NCBI GenBank assembly: GCA_948470475.1
Contig: OX419346.1
Span: 19,286,917-19,350,916 of the forward strand
From: Galaxea fascicularis
Lineage: Eukaryota > Cnidaria > Anthozoa > Scleractinia > Euphylliidae
Direction: 5' to 3'
Length of the DNA stretch: 64,000 nucleotides
The notes below the pieces were generated by a model that saw only the letters and a program-made list of their open reading frames with translations, did no database searches and had not been told where the DNA came from. A program made the translations under genes and the position numbers. Position 1 is the stretch's first letter; every line of letters begins with the position of its first letter. Positions 13,275 to 26,900 of the stretch are shown here, one piece after another.

Positions 13275-14850
13275 GTTTAACCAAGCATGGGAAGATTATG
13301 CTCGGTAAAAGCCAAAGCCCTAGACAGTTTTATCAAAAGAGGCGCAAGTGAAAAAGCTTTGAAATAGGGCCGTCTTTGGGACAGAAAACAGGTTTCACAT
13401 TCAACAACTTGAGAACACAGCGTTCAGCTGTCTTTTGCAAATGGAACCTGTTGCAATATCAATACATAATTGGTCAATGACCTCGCACCTTTATAAAATC
13501 TCAGCTGGTGACCTTTTAACATGGTTATTATCAATTCACCTGAAACGTTACCATATGAGGGCAGATTATGCTAGGTGATCCTTTGAAACATGTAAGCACC
13601 ACCGATGAAAGGGATACCAACCATTAGCGTTCGGTACCTGGACCACTTCAGAGCCAAGGGTAAGTTCAACTCTCTTACAACTCTCTTATAACAAATAATG
13701 GCCATTTGTTACAACAAGCGTTTCGCTTGATCACAAAAATATGCAACACCTTAAAGGGGCTACACCATGTTGGAGTTAACGTTTTAAGGACCAAATTAAA
13801 ATCAAACACCCTTGGTTACAACCAAACTGTTATTCCAACACTAAAAGTAAGATATCAAGCTATTTCATTAAAGGGCAAGGAAACTGTGATCCATACTTAG
13901 CTAGTTTTCCATCACACCTACATGAGGAGACTATAAAAATGATGAACCGATTTCCTAAGTTGAATTCCATTCCAATCCTTGCCAGCCAGAACCAAAAAGA
14001 TTTATAAATAGTTGTCGTAAACTGGTAAAGTAATCATAAACAAATCTGAATCATTAGTTGTGGGTTTTGTTTCTTTTTAATGTCTGTCAGTTTTTCGAAG
14101 TAATATTAAGAACTTGTAACGTTAACCTCTTCAACCATTTGACTCCACTGTGACACTATGCGCCATCTATGGGACCAAAACATTTTTATTGTTAGTTGAC
14201 CAGTGGATGCCTATTAGTAGGATATCATGTTGTGTCAAAGGCATTTGTTTGTGTTATCTACGTTGCAAAACTCGCACTGTCATCCGTTAAATTTGTCACT
14301 TTTCAATATCGAAATTTAATCCATCTATGTCTTCTGTAACGGAGAAAAAAGATGTGGAACAGGTTACCAGTACAAACGAGATTTGAGAAAAATTAGGAAA
14401 TATTGCAGTGTTTCTGATCATAAAGCGAGTAGTTTAAATGTTTTCCACCTGGCCTTAGAATAACGCCATGATGGAATGTAAAATGACGTTTGAATTGTGA
14501 AGTTGTGAAAAGAGCGAATTTCCTCTATTTGCTAAGGTTACATAAGTGCATGAGTTGCGGTCCAAATGTTATTTGTTGCAACTCGTATATGACGATTAGC
14601 TTGTCAGTAAGAGCTTTGAGTTCTGCCAGTAACGATATGAGTCAAGACCTCCAATTAATAAACACCGTGTTCCTGAACGAAGGTCGGGCTCGCCACAAAA
14701 GCCGCTGTTACAGCAGCCTTGACATTCTCCTTGCCCCTTCGACGGGAGATAAAGGAGTTTTTGTCAGTTTGTGAAACTGAGGTTTTAATCCTGATCGACT
14801 CGTCTAAAAACGGAAATGCTCACAAAATTCACCGGTGTTTCCACAGGAAA

Positions 14851-14905
14851 ATGAGTCTTTTGCCATTGGGAGTCCTGTTGGCATTCTTCGTTGCATGTCA
14901 AAGAA
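14851..14905 (+). other. Signal-peptide exon of gene B
   Basis: Eighteen codons begin with Met and run through a Leu/Val/Phe-rich core ending in ACQR before donor GTGAGT (phase 1). The composition is a classic eukaryotic secretory leader, with cleavage probably near the AC. The bases TTTCCACAG immediately 5' of GAAAATG could be an acceptor, so the coding exon may begin at 14847 after a 5' UTR intron. Confidence 0.75.
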
Positions 14906-17900
14906 GTGAGTAACATCTTTGTTTATCATCATCATCTTCATCATAAATTCTTAATATCTTTCACCTGTAGTGAATTTCGAGAATCGGAAACTGACTCCGA
15001 CAACTGATTTAAAAAGCATCAAAAAAAAAAATAAATTAAAAAAAAAAAAAGAAAGAAAAAGAAAGAGCACAGAGAAAGACTTCCAAAAGTGATGGGGGTA
15101 GGGTTGGGAAAAGGCCAAACACTATTTTTGCAAAGTAAAATGACAAGAAAAAAAATGTGCAAAGAAGGCAAAGAAAAGAAGTCATGCACCCCCAAAAAAG
15201 ACAGTCTTGCCCAAGCAATGGGTGAAAACAAAACCCCCCTCCCCTCGCCCATTATTTTTCTGATGGTCCGTCCCAAAAAATTGCTTTACCTTCATTTTTA
15301 ACCAAGCCCTTAGTGTTTCCAGCATTTCCTTGTCGTAAAAAAAAAAAAAAAAAAAAAAAACCGCGGCATGTAGTCCACTTTTTCTCTCGCTTTTTTCTTG
15401 GTAACGTGCCAATTAATACTCACAAAATATAGCTTTGTAACGTTCGTGAAATTACATATACGCGAAAATCAGTAATATAAGGTGACGCACTATGATTTGC
15501 TTTACTCTTCGCGTGCGAGCTTGGCTGATATACATTGTATCGTCTGAAGTACTGTACTGTCTCGATCTGTGGAAATGTCTTTTCCTCTGACGTGCTGATT
15601 TGTGGCGCCTAGTGTATTGAATCTGTGTAGCTCTGGTCGTTAAAACGACGGTGAGAATAACGACTATTTGCAGCCACGAGTGATCGTTTGTAGAAGTCTC
15701 CAAGTCTTTGTGGTCGCTCAAGAAGGTCAAAACAACTACTTACTACCAGGAATGCTCTTCCCTTGGTTTATTAAGCGAATTATACACGGTTCAACATTTG
15801 TTGAGCAACAAATGTTGCAGCTGCTGTTCAACAAATGTTGAACAGTGTATTATGTGATGTTGAACCTTGAAATATGCCGTTCAATATGTTGAAAGTTGTT
15901 GATCGATGTTGAACGAAAATAGAGCTTGGCTCTATTCCGTTTGACAAGTTGCCGCAACAACGTTCTGATTTAATATGAAAAAAAAAAAAACAGCCTTGAA
16001 GTATCAAAGAAAACTAGGACAAGCAAATCAAATAATATTTAAGATGTCTAAAATTGCATAGCTATCTTCTTCATTTTATATCTGTTTGTCTGCTTCCTTA
16101 TTGATACAGTACATGCACAGCAGCATGACCCTTTGTTATGGCCCTTTCCGCGGCCTGCACCAGCACCAGCACCAAAACCACCACCAAGACCAGCACCAGC
16201 GCCAATACCCAAGCCCAGTGTACCTCCCAAACGTGAGTAAAGCTTTTAATCTTTAACCTCACACGCAAGTGCTTAATGAAGAAACAAACAAGAATTGCTA
16301 TGAATTATAAAGCGGCCGTTTTCGTCAGTATGACTATTATGTAGTTCAGGGGTGGGTTCCTGAAAAGTGTAATAACTCTATTCCATGGATAAAAGTGCCT
16401 TATTCCAGGGATAAATAACTCAATGAGGCACATTTATCCCCGGAATAGAGTTATTACACCTTTCAGGAACTGGCCTCAGGTCGATCGTAATTCAATTTTG
16501 AGAAAAACGTTTCTGTTAAAGCGGGTTAGTTAGCGTGACATATGATGCGAGGAACGATGTTTGTTTTCAAAACACTGAAAACCAAAAAGGTGCTTTAAAA
16601 GCTACATATTGTGCTTCTCGCCGGGCATTTCAGTTCAAAATGATTTTTCTATATGAATTATGAACAAAAACAAGCTTTGCAAATTAGATGGAGATCACGT
16701 GGTGCAGAAAAGCAAAGTAACAACTCTGACATCCAAAACAAAGCAACTTAATTTAAATTGTCTTTGTTTTGGATGTCCCAATGCACAGTTTGCTCTCCAG
16801 CAAGGTGTTTTTTGAACCATGTGACCGCTGACTGCAAAGGGCCTTTTGCACGAAGAGAAATAAGGAGGCTTCCCTTAAACTTAAGCCGTTAGAAAATACG
16901 GCCCTAAGTTTGTAATGCTGACAAAAACTTAGAATGAAATAAATAATTAGTTAAGGTGGTTCGAAATAGTTTTCATTTTCTTAAGACAAGTTCTACAAAT
17001 TCTTTTCTAAGTTATGTTTGGTTCATCATATCACTATGAAATTTGGCACAGAAATAAAAGAAACATCATAGATTCATTACATGACATTTATTTCAGAAAA
17101 CCTGTCACCATAGCAACCATATGACGCATTCAGTTGAGCCCCTAAAATCGAAATCTTTTATCTTATTTAAAAAACAGGTCGTTGAAATCTTCTCAAACTT
17201 CTATATTATATGTTACCAGGAATGATCTTCAAAATATTTCAATTTAAAAAAATTATGTAGGGAAGATTAAGAATAAAACTACTTTTTGATTATTGCTTTC
17301 TTAATTTTTTCCCTACCTACAGAATTTTTCAGTAAAAGTCGGACTATAAACGCAGTCAATTGATCTTAGTTGTTACCGAAAAAATCGAAAAAATATACCG
17401 AGCAAAAGCGTAAATATAAGCAAGTAAAGTTACGAAACATCAAAAATTTCGAGTCGACAAGATTAGCATTTGAGTATGCGCGACACACGCGTGCTCTTAC
17501 TTTTTATAGGTATGGCGTGTGTTGTTTACGCGCGCGCGCTCTCGGCTAAAAACCCTTTCGAGCCTCCTTAAATGAAAGAACGTACTCCTTTCTACAACTA
17601 TTGCTATTTATCCTTTCCAACACGATTTCCAAAAATCGAATTTGATATGTTACCTTTCCCCCTTCTAGCCACCGTATAAGTAATGGTAAGCCTTTTACAA
17701 CGTCACTATTCTGATTTTCTTTCAGCATCATGCGTTCAACACCAGCGGAGCGGTGGAGGCTTGCCAAAGAATTATAATATTCCTGCCGTCACTTGGCTTC
17801 TTACGCCTTCAATTGTGAACGCGAGTAAAGGTAAAAGAAAAAGTTGTTAAATCAAAGGTTGATTGATCATTTACCTTATTGATAAGACGTTCCTTGGGCG

Positions 17901-20900
17901 AAAGAAAGATTTCCTCACAATGCCATAATGCGTTTAAGTAATATATTCCTAGAGACAAAGCAGCAACATAACAACGGCATGCACAGACGCGTATAGGTTC
18001 CGGTGCAATGTCTGCTAAAAATTTGACAATCAGCTCCAGGAAATCGAATACAACATTTCGAAAGGCCGCAATGCCATACAAAAAGTCTTCATCTTTCTCA
18101 AGACGCCTAACCTACCAATTTACAAACAAACGATGAAAAAATACTGAATAGAACTCTTTCCACGACATAAAAAAGTGTAGTACACACAATAAATTATTTT
18201 CGCGAAAGGACGGAGCTATTTATCGTGTAAACGACTTGTGTTGTTATTCCTTTCGCATTCAAAACTCAAGTATTAAGGCCGTGACAGATAAACTAGGATA
18301 AATAGCACGTCCAAAGATGTCTTCTTTTGAGGTCCTTAACCTTAATTCATGACAAGAAGGGACGTGCTCATTACGTCATGAGTTATATTGGCAGTCATCT
18401 TGGACTTGCTATCCAAGCTTCGAGATCTCATGATTCCCCCCTACCTCAAAAAGGCACCAAAATGTAATAAACCAACCTGAACACTTTCATATGCATCATT
18501 CACAAACTTCAGATGAAAAACGTAAAAGCTATTGTAATGGATTTAATTGTTGTTGCCTACAAACAAACACAAAAAAACCCGTCCAATTCTGAATGACCAG
18601 CCCTTCACAATTCACTTGTTAGGGCAACTTCAACTGCCATGGCGATTGAGCTATCACATCATAGCGGATACTAAAATGCTGGAAACCTTTCACTCCCAAG
18701 TCGTGCAAAATCTGATTCCCCTCCCCATTGTTTGGTCGAGATAGGTCCAACTGCTTATGCAAACAGGGTACCTTTAATTTCGGACAGTTGATGTTAATGT
18801 TCTTTGTGGAAAAAGAAAACAATACGACAATGAGGTTGAAGATAATGATCATCTGTGTATATATGTTAGTCAATTACAGAGCTATTGGTCGGATCATTTA
18901 TGCTGATTACTTAAGAGAGCGATTGGAGGCTAAAGACAGTGTTTTTACAACATTGGAAAAGAAAAAAGATCAAGTTCTTATCGAGCAACTGGAGATTCTT
19001 GCCGACACGCTGTTCATCGAGGTACGTAATCGGCCATAACAGGACGCCATAATGTAAATTCATTCGCGTCACAGATTCTGGATTATGTACCACGTAACGT
19101 TTCCACTTAAGCCTTGGCTACAAAGAGTTAAACCCAAGCTGAGCTGTTTATTTTTAATTTTTTATGAGATTGATTGTTTATATATTCAAGGTCAAGGATG
19201 GTGGATACGAGAAACTATGAGGCAACCATGAGGTAACGTCCAACGTCACGTGACTGTGTCATTGAAGTCATGAACACTTTTTCTCACTCTCAGGGCACTG
19301 TCAATCTTTATGGAATAAAAAACGTCAAAATATACACAAGGGATATCGTCGGACGTCCAGGCAGCAAGCTCGTTTTCAATGCTCCAAATCATCCAAATAT
19401 ATATGATAAACCAGCGGACACAGGGAAGAATCCAGATAAAAAAAAGGGACGTGACGGACAGCCTGGGGCATCTGGTAAAGATGGTATTGATGGTCCTCAT
19501 GGTAAGTGGTAACACTGCTTGTTAAACCAACGATTGCATTAACAACTAAAAAAACGCGATTTCAACAGTTCTATTTCCGTTATTGCATTCAATAAGCGAT
19601 TATTCCAGCTCGTTAAACTGGAGATTGAGCCAGGGACGAGTTTAGAATGGCGTTGAAGTTAGGAATGAAATCAAAAATTCAAATTTTAAATTGTGTTATA
19701 TCCAGTTGCATAGGAAAGCAAATATTAAATGTACTAATGTGTGGACATGTGCAGAACAACACTTTAATTCATTATTTGTGTTGCTTTATGGCGTTCTCGT
19801 CGCAATGGCCATCATCTTTGCCTAATCTAAGTGATACAGATACATGCACAATAAACCTTTGACAATGCTTCGTCACAGACGCCCATCTCTTTCAATTACA
19901 ATTACAATTAAAACAAAAACTAAAAATAATAACAAAAAAGAAAAACTTTTTGTTCAACTCTGAACAAGAACTAACCTTTGTTAAACAAAGTCAGTTTTTC
20001 ATAATTTTAAAATGAGGAAATAAATTTTAAGTCTACATCACCTAGATATGATGCCTATTTTCAATACTACGGATGCTCTCTTTATATTTCATGACATCAT
20101 AATTGGGCAAACCCCAAACTCCAAAACAAGGGCTCACGGGAATTTTAAGCGAAAATGAGATATACTCAAATACTGCTTTCCAAAACAACGGATTTTGTTT
20201 TTTTATAATAAACTGAGAAACTAAGGGAGAAGGGTTCCTTTAAAATCGTTCCAATATTTTTCTTGAACAAACTTTAACAACCGTTTGAAACTTGACGCTT
20301 TCCATTTTCAGTCGACATTTTCACCGACGTCATCACTGGTAAGTTAGAAGTACACAGTAATGCCGGGAATGGCCAAAAAGGACAAGATGGCGGAAAAGGT
20401 GGCACAGGAGGAGACAATGGCGACGACGTAAGGCACTTTTTTTGCTGACAGAAGTGCAACCGAAGTAGTCATTTGACCAGAAAGATAAGGCGGTTGTCAA
20501 CTGATTGTCTTCAAACAAAAACCACAGAAATTAACCAGGCAAATTGTTATATGGCCTCTTTTATAAACCATTTGGCTTCTTGAGGTCTGTTCTCCGCTAT
20601 CTCTAGCCTTAAAGATACGTGTAATTTTCATGATGGCCAATTAAATAAATAAATAAACTTATCTTAACTTTATGATGTTGTTGTAATATCACTGACCAGA
20701 TCACGGGCGCATGGGCCCCTGACTGTTTGAGGTGAACACCCCTAACCTTGAGGAGCGGCCATGTTGAGTTTTTGTTGTTCTAGTCTTGTATAAGTCTTGG
20801 ATAGTCCAGTAGCATTTTCTTTTGTGGTTATAATAGATGTATCGTGACGTAAGGCAAGAAAGATGATTCTAGTGGTACAGAGAAAGTTTTACACATTTGA

Positions 20901-23900
20901 GAAATTTCTCTTTACTTAGGCGGATGACCGATCAGAAGGAGCCTGTAGAAATCAAAATTATCATAGCTGCAGCGATGTTGACGGTTTTCCCGGAAAAAAG
21001 GGATACGGCGGAGGAAATGGAGGGAACGCTGGCCTACCAGGTATCGAGGTTATAACGTAGAATTTATCGAGGCTTCGGCATAAACCTTTGGCCATCACTC
21101 GCGATTAATTGTAACTTTTCAAAAGGATTTATCTCAACACCACGCTTACAAAAATAATTATTATCATGATGATGATGATGGTAAGTAAGTAAGTAAGTCA
21201 GTCAGTCAGTTAGTCAGTCAGTAAGAGACTTTATTTTATGAAGGTGACATGTAACAGTAAGTAACATTACTGATAAACGTGTGGCCTTCTAAAAATATGA
21301 AAATACAAATAATGACAAATAAATAAAAATAATAATAAAATAATAAAACTGATCAGCGTTTGGATGTTAAAAGGAGCGAAATGGATTGGCTGGCTTTGCT
21401 GTTGTATAGTACACGGCTCTGAGAAAGAAAAGCTCCTAGTGTGGTTTGGCAAGGCTGAAATGCGCCTTATAAAGAAAGCTTTTCAATTCTAAATCTTTAT
21501 AATTCTAAATTGTTTACAATTCTTAAATCAAATTGGTTTTTGGGGAGAGGGGAAAGCCAGAGTACCGGAGAAAAACCACTCGGAGCAGAGTAGGGAACCA
21601 ACCAACTCAGCCCACTTGTGACGCGAAGTCCGATAATCGAACCCGGGACGGAGGCGAATGCTCTCGCCACTTAACCGTGCCTGGCCTGCTCCCCACAAAA
21701 AAACAATATGACATCACTGACGGCCTTGAATCACGAAGCACTGATAAAGGGTTAACAACCATACCGCCACAAGCGTTACGTCGAACATAACATACCGTAA
21801 TGCTCCATAACAACCGTTATGTTCCATTCTATTCCTTCAGGACGTGGTGGAGAAGGGGGTCTTATGACTGTTCGCTACAGAGCAATAAACGGAAATGTCC
21901 TACTGAAGACGTGCGGTGGAGTAGGAGCCGAAGCAGCTAAGAATGGAGAAGGAGGAGCGGGTAATAGTAATAACAATAGTAATCATAATAATATAAAAAC
22001 AATAATAAATTATAATTATTACACGACTTTGACAGTCAGAGAGCCAATAACGAAAACAGACCAATAGGATTGCTCTATTGCCAGTCCGATATTCTCTAAG
22101 TATTGGACCGGGTATTGTCCCAAATGATCCCGCGTTGTTCCTGCGTTGTTCCCGCGTTGTGTAATAAATCTCTTATTAACCAAGCTTGCTCGGGACCGTA
22201 CTGGGAGAATATTGGCCCTCGGTCTTTTTTGTACGGACATTTCGATTCAAAGTGATTTACCTTTGAAAAGACCCTCAAAACCTATTTTGGTCTCCGTGAT
22301 AAACATCTCTTGAACTTGCAGAGATCATGTTACTATGCAAATTTGCGCTTTGCACTTACTGTGTGTGTACAGAAATCTATACGCTTAACATTCATCTTTT
22401 AACAAGTTATTGCACCATTATCGTTGACCATCGTTTTTGAATGCGAGGCTTGCACAGTTGTTTTAATTTTAGGCAGTAAATGTTTCCAGGAAAGGAGTTT
22501 CAAATGTCTTAACAAGCCGTTTCGCAAGTTCACTTCTTTGAGAATGACCATGAAACGCAAGTCAGACTTAAGCCGGCGACACATATTCCTAGCCGTTCGA
22601 CCTGAATGATATTTAACTGAAGTTAGGTCTGAAACTGTTGTCCTTCCGGCTTGCTTTTCGGAAACGTTTTCCCATCCGAAATTCCGTTAGGCCTCTTTGC
22701 CCTTGAAATAAAAATTGCAAGCAAGATCAGATACTATTTGAGCGAAAATTCTAATAACATCTCTGATCAGAAAAGTGTGACTTGCGTGACTCTCAGAACA
22801 TGTAAAGAGTTAAGGCTGGTGATTTGCTTCCTCAACAACTGGCCTACGTTTCGCACGTGTATGGGAAGATTCTAAAGCAGTAGCCACATACAGTCACTGA
22901 CTGTCAATTTTTAAACCTTGTTTAACTGAATGGTGTGACATCTTGCGTGACACATATTGCGTCACTGAGTTCCCGTATTATCAGAAGCTGAGAGCATGTG
23001 CTCACAATGAACGTAGTCTGTTGTTTTACCTCTGTAAAATCACTGAATATATCGTGATACAAATGACTTTTAAACACGTATAAGCGTTGGTATGAATGGG
23101 GCATAAGTCTCATTCACGGGTATGTGGTTTGAGAATAAATGATAAAGTGCAAGTCTCATGCTCTTGGGACGCCAGTGGAATCTAATAGATTGGGTGGTTT
23201 TTTTTGGCACCATAGGTGGTAAAGGCAGCAAAGGCGGAAAGGGAAGAGATTGTAAGGCAAAGAACAATAACAACAACATGTCGCCCGATTATTGGTGTTC
23301 AGCCCAAGAACTTCTTGAGAGCCGCCGAGGAGACCCTGGCCCAGACGGTGACAAGGGAAAAGACGGAACAAGTTAGATAAAATTTAAACATCTGGTCCCG
23401 GTTGTTCAAACGTTGGATAGCGCTATCCACCGATCACTATCCAGCGGATAAGTATTGGGAAAGCTAATTGCACTATCCACTGGATAAATATTTATCCGGT
23501 GGATAAGGCTATCCAGCCTTTGAACAATTGGGGCCTGGATGTCTTTTTTTCCCCTCGCAGTGTAGTTTTCCTTTACTTATGTGAAACATTCCTGGGGTTT
23601 GCTAAAACCTACGCTACTTCAAGAATTACTATTTTGGAAAAAACCTGCTTGGGTAAAACTGTTCGGGATCCCCGTCCTTCATCCCCTGGTATTTCAGGCA
23701 ATTAATCTCGTCACATTCTTCTTATCGTCGTTTTGAAATTTCATGGTAAAAATGATAACTTTGCATTGCCACAGACCAATAGAGCTGACAGTTGCACCCT
23801 GAGTCTCCATATCCCATAAACTAAGTTTCCTTTTCTTGCGGGTTCAACTTCTCTTGAAACCTAACCGCTCGTCGTTAAGCATTCAAACTTGTAATCGGAA

Positions 23901-26900
23901 GGTCACATGGCCGAGAAGTTTCGGGAGAATTACAGACCTTTCTTGTCGAACATGCGTAAGTCACTCACCGAAAAAACTAACCTCGTAAATTCTTTTTGGT
24001 ACTGGAATTGCATGGTACTAGCATTGGTACCAATATTGAGTACCAATACCCAGTGGTGCTAGCATTAGTACCAGCACGGGTATTAGCATTGGTAATGACC
24101 TGACGTTGAATTTCAAGGAGGAACAGTTTTACGTCAACTGAATGTAGACTAGAAAATACGATGGACGGACAATCCTTCAGCCTGGGCTTCTTTCCAATAG
24201 TTCACTCTATTTTGGGGCTGAAGCTCTTAGTGGTTAGCCCCCCCCTAACTCAGTCTGCACCTCACTTTGAAATGTACGGTTCTAGGTCAGACTACAGCAA
24301 CGGCACCCTGATGTGTGGCCTGGCCTGTTATTTTAACTGAGGTTTGACCTTCCCTTTAGAAATGGGGTGCTCTAACCAACTGCGTCAACATGGTGTTGAT
24401 ATAAACAGGCAATATTTTTTGCGCTCACACTTCGAGTCTGAAAATAACTTATCAATCTTCCAATAGCACTTGATTATAGCAAGTGACATGGCTAAAAACT
24501 AACATTTTGTCCCTGTTTAGCTAGTACTAACAGAGGAAGCAATGGAAATGCGTGGTATCGTTTTCTCAAAAGCGGATCGTTGGACGCAGCTAATAAAAGA
24601 GTCTTTCCAGCTGAACTTGTAAAAATCATGAGGAGACAGGCTGAAGATTTGCTAATAAGTGATACCTCAAGCCAAAAAGGCAAAGACACCTTGACGTTCA
24701 TAATCGGATTGGCAAATGCAAGGAGCGACTTGGAAAACTTCAAGAAAGGTTGGGTTTTTTATAGACAGCCATTTCTACTATCACTGTCATCGTCATCACT
24801 ACCACCACCACCACCACCACTACACTGAACCACTACCATCACCATCCCATCACCATCACCATCACCAGCGCCGGCCTTGGCATCATCCTCATTCTAATCT
24901 TTGTGGTCATCGTCATCATTATCATTACCTACATGGCGCGTAGCACTTCATGCTCACTGCTTCAACTCTTTTATTTCGTGTTACAGAAAGCTAATGAAAA
25001 CGATGCCGCTTTTGTAAAACCTTGATAAGGAGCAGCTCTGTGCTTCGCGACCCTTTACGTCATCTTAATGAGTTTGACTTAACATCATCAAAGTTCTTAC
25101 GACCTCGGGTATAATTACAAAAAGGTGACAAATAGACGAAATGAGTTCTCTCTGCTCGTAAAATTATTTTGTTTAAGCCCGAGCTGCCATTTAAACACGT
25201 AAATATGACTGAGGTCGGTTGCGCGATAAGAGACGCACAACGTAAAAACCTGTGATGTCTAGAGCTGAAGGGGCTGTTCATTTAGGTAGTCCACCATTAC
25301 AGTTCAAATATATTTTATAGGAAATACCACAATGAACGCTGTAACTCAAATAGCGAGAGATGTAGCAACTCTTTACGTGTCTTTCAGATGCCCAACGAAA
25401 ACTTGGTTTTCTCGGAAAGCCAGGATACGACATATTTGGAAACAACGAACTCTTTGCTCCTAGCGTAAAGTGGAAACAGCTTCAAAACAGGGTTGTAGAA
25501 GTTAAACAACAAGCTGCAGATTACGAAACGGCTTTCAACGAAGTGATGGATTTAGTCAATACTGAAACCAATTTTAAAAAGGTAAATTTGATAACGTGCG
25601 CGCTTTGTTTTGCTGATTAATTGTTAGGTTCCGTGCAAGGAATCCCGAAAACGATTGGACATTTTTAGGCGGGCGATGTTGTTGAGAACGTTTTACTGTT
25701 CCAAAAAATATCAAGAACGTTTATGGTAAGAAAATGGATTGAGGAACAAAAGCTAGCCACAAAGCCATTTGTATTATATTTTGAATCATGTACAAAATGT
25801 GCGCGATTCAACATTGCTACGCATCCTTTTCATCACACGCAATAACGACATAATACAACTCGGCTTGCGCAAAACAGAGAAATGCTGACAAGTGTTGGCC
25901 CCAAAGTTTGCATCCTTTTAATTTGTGGGGTTGCGACGTGCTCATATTCAATATTCAATACGTTTTTGCTTTTACTTGATGCGTGCAGGGCAGTAGTAAT
26001 TTAAGAGCTGCAGTTTTAAAAATTTCAATCCAGTTCACTTGCTATTGACGTGATGTTTGCGCAAAAAAGGTATTGAGCGACAAGTATAATAAAATCCTTC
26101 GCCTTCTAAGTTCTTACGCATAAGATTGCTGAATTTTCTAACACATAAATTCAATTTACAGTTTTCCATCGCTTTGGGTAGCATTTTAGTAAAAAGGCAT
26201 GCAGTAGTCGAGATATGCAAGATGGCGACAGTAACATTCAAGATCTACATGATTACTAACATGTATAGACCTCAAAGAAGACATTTTGACCCTTTGCCCA
26301 ACAGTTTTAAAATCAGAGCCTCGGTGTTTTTGAGGCAACAGATCCCCTATGAAACGAAACTGAGTAAAGACCAATCTACACTAAACACCCATCTTACCCT
26401 TTCTTCAAATGTACTTTCCTTTGCAGATGGCAACCAAAATATCACAAATTGCAATGAAATCCATTGAGGGACAAATAGATAGACTTGTGGAGGCCAAAAG
26501 GGTAGCTGACGCTGAAAAATGGTGGAACGTCAGGGTAATCATGCATCGATTGATACATCTGAAAGGACACAGCAATCTAAAATTTCAAAGTTGGGGAAAA
26601 AACGCCGAATTTTTCTCGAACGGCCCTTCTAGAGTAACGTAAAATCTTCATCGAAAAATAGAGCTTTCTTATGGATCTTACGAACATTTTTACCGGTTTG
26701 TTTTTTATGTTTACTGACCAAATTGCATTTCAAATCTCGTCTTTAACATTTCATTTTGTTTATATTTTTATGCTTAGAATAATCGTTTCCTTTCCCAGGC
26801 AATCAACACACTGGAGAATCAAATGGAAGATCATCTAGAAAAAATATTGGAAATGCTCAAAGACGTACACAACAAAGCGACGTTTAACAGGAATGACCTG

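Larger units (their letters stand above)
10422..14850. other. Spacer between the tandem paralogues
   Basis: It contains the gene A 3' flank, one MITE-like inverted repeat (12375-12628), a (CAA)n microsatellite (13239-13274) and presumably the gene B promoter and 5' UTR. No convincing coding exon was found. No TATA box stands out close to 14851. Confidence 0.5.
19294..23371 (+). other. Gly-rich and collagen-like cassette of gene B (exons 5-9)
   Basis: Five consecutive exons (19294-19501, 20312-20427, 20920-21040, 21841-21960, 23216-23371) carry the glycine-rich part. The first ends in about six Gly-X-Y triplets (GRDGQPGASGKDG...). The second and third have GGKGGTGGDNG and GGGNGGNAG stretches. 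The fourth has a short beta-like segment (MTVRYRAINGN) flanked by Gly-rich runs. The fifth ends with GDPGPDGDKGKDG. The Gly-X-Y runs are too short for a stable triple helix alone, so they may act as linkers or trimerisation aids. This is inference. Confidence 0.75.

Noticed and set aside
23499..23705. 68-codon ORF after the gene B Gly-rich exon
   Set aside because: It overlaps the MITE-like element end, has no counterpart in gene A and does not fit the phase of the next exon.
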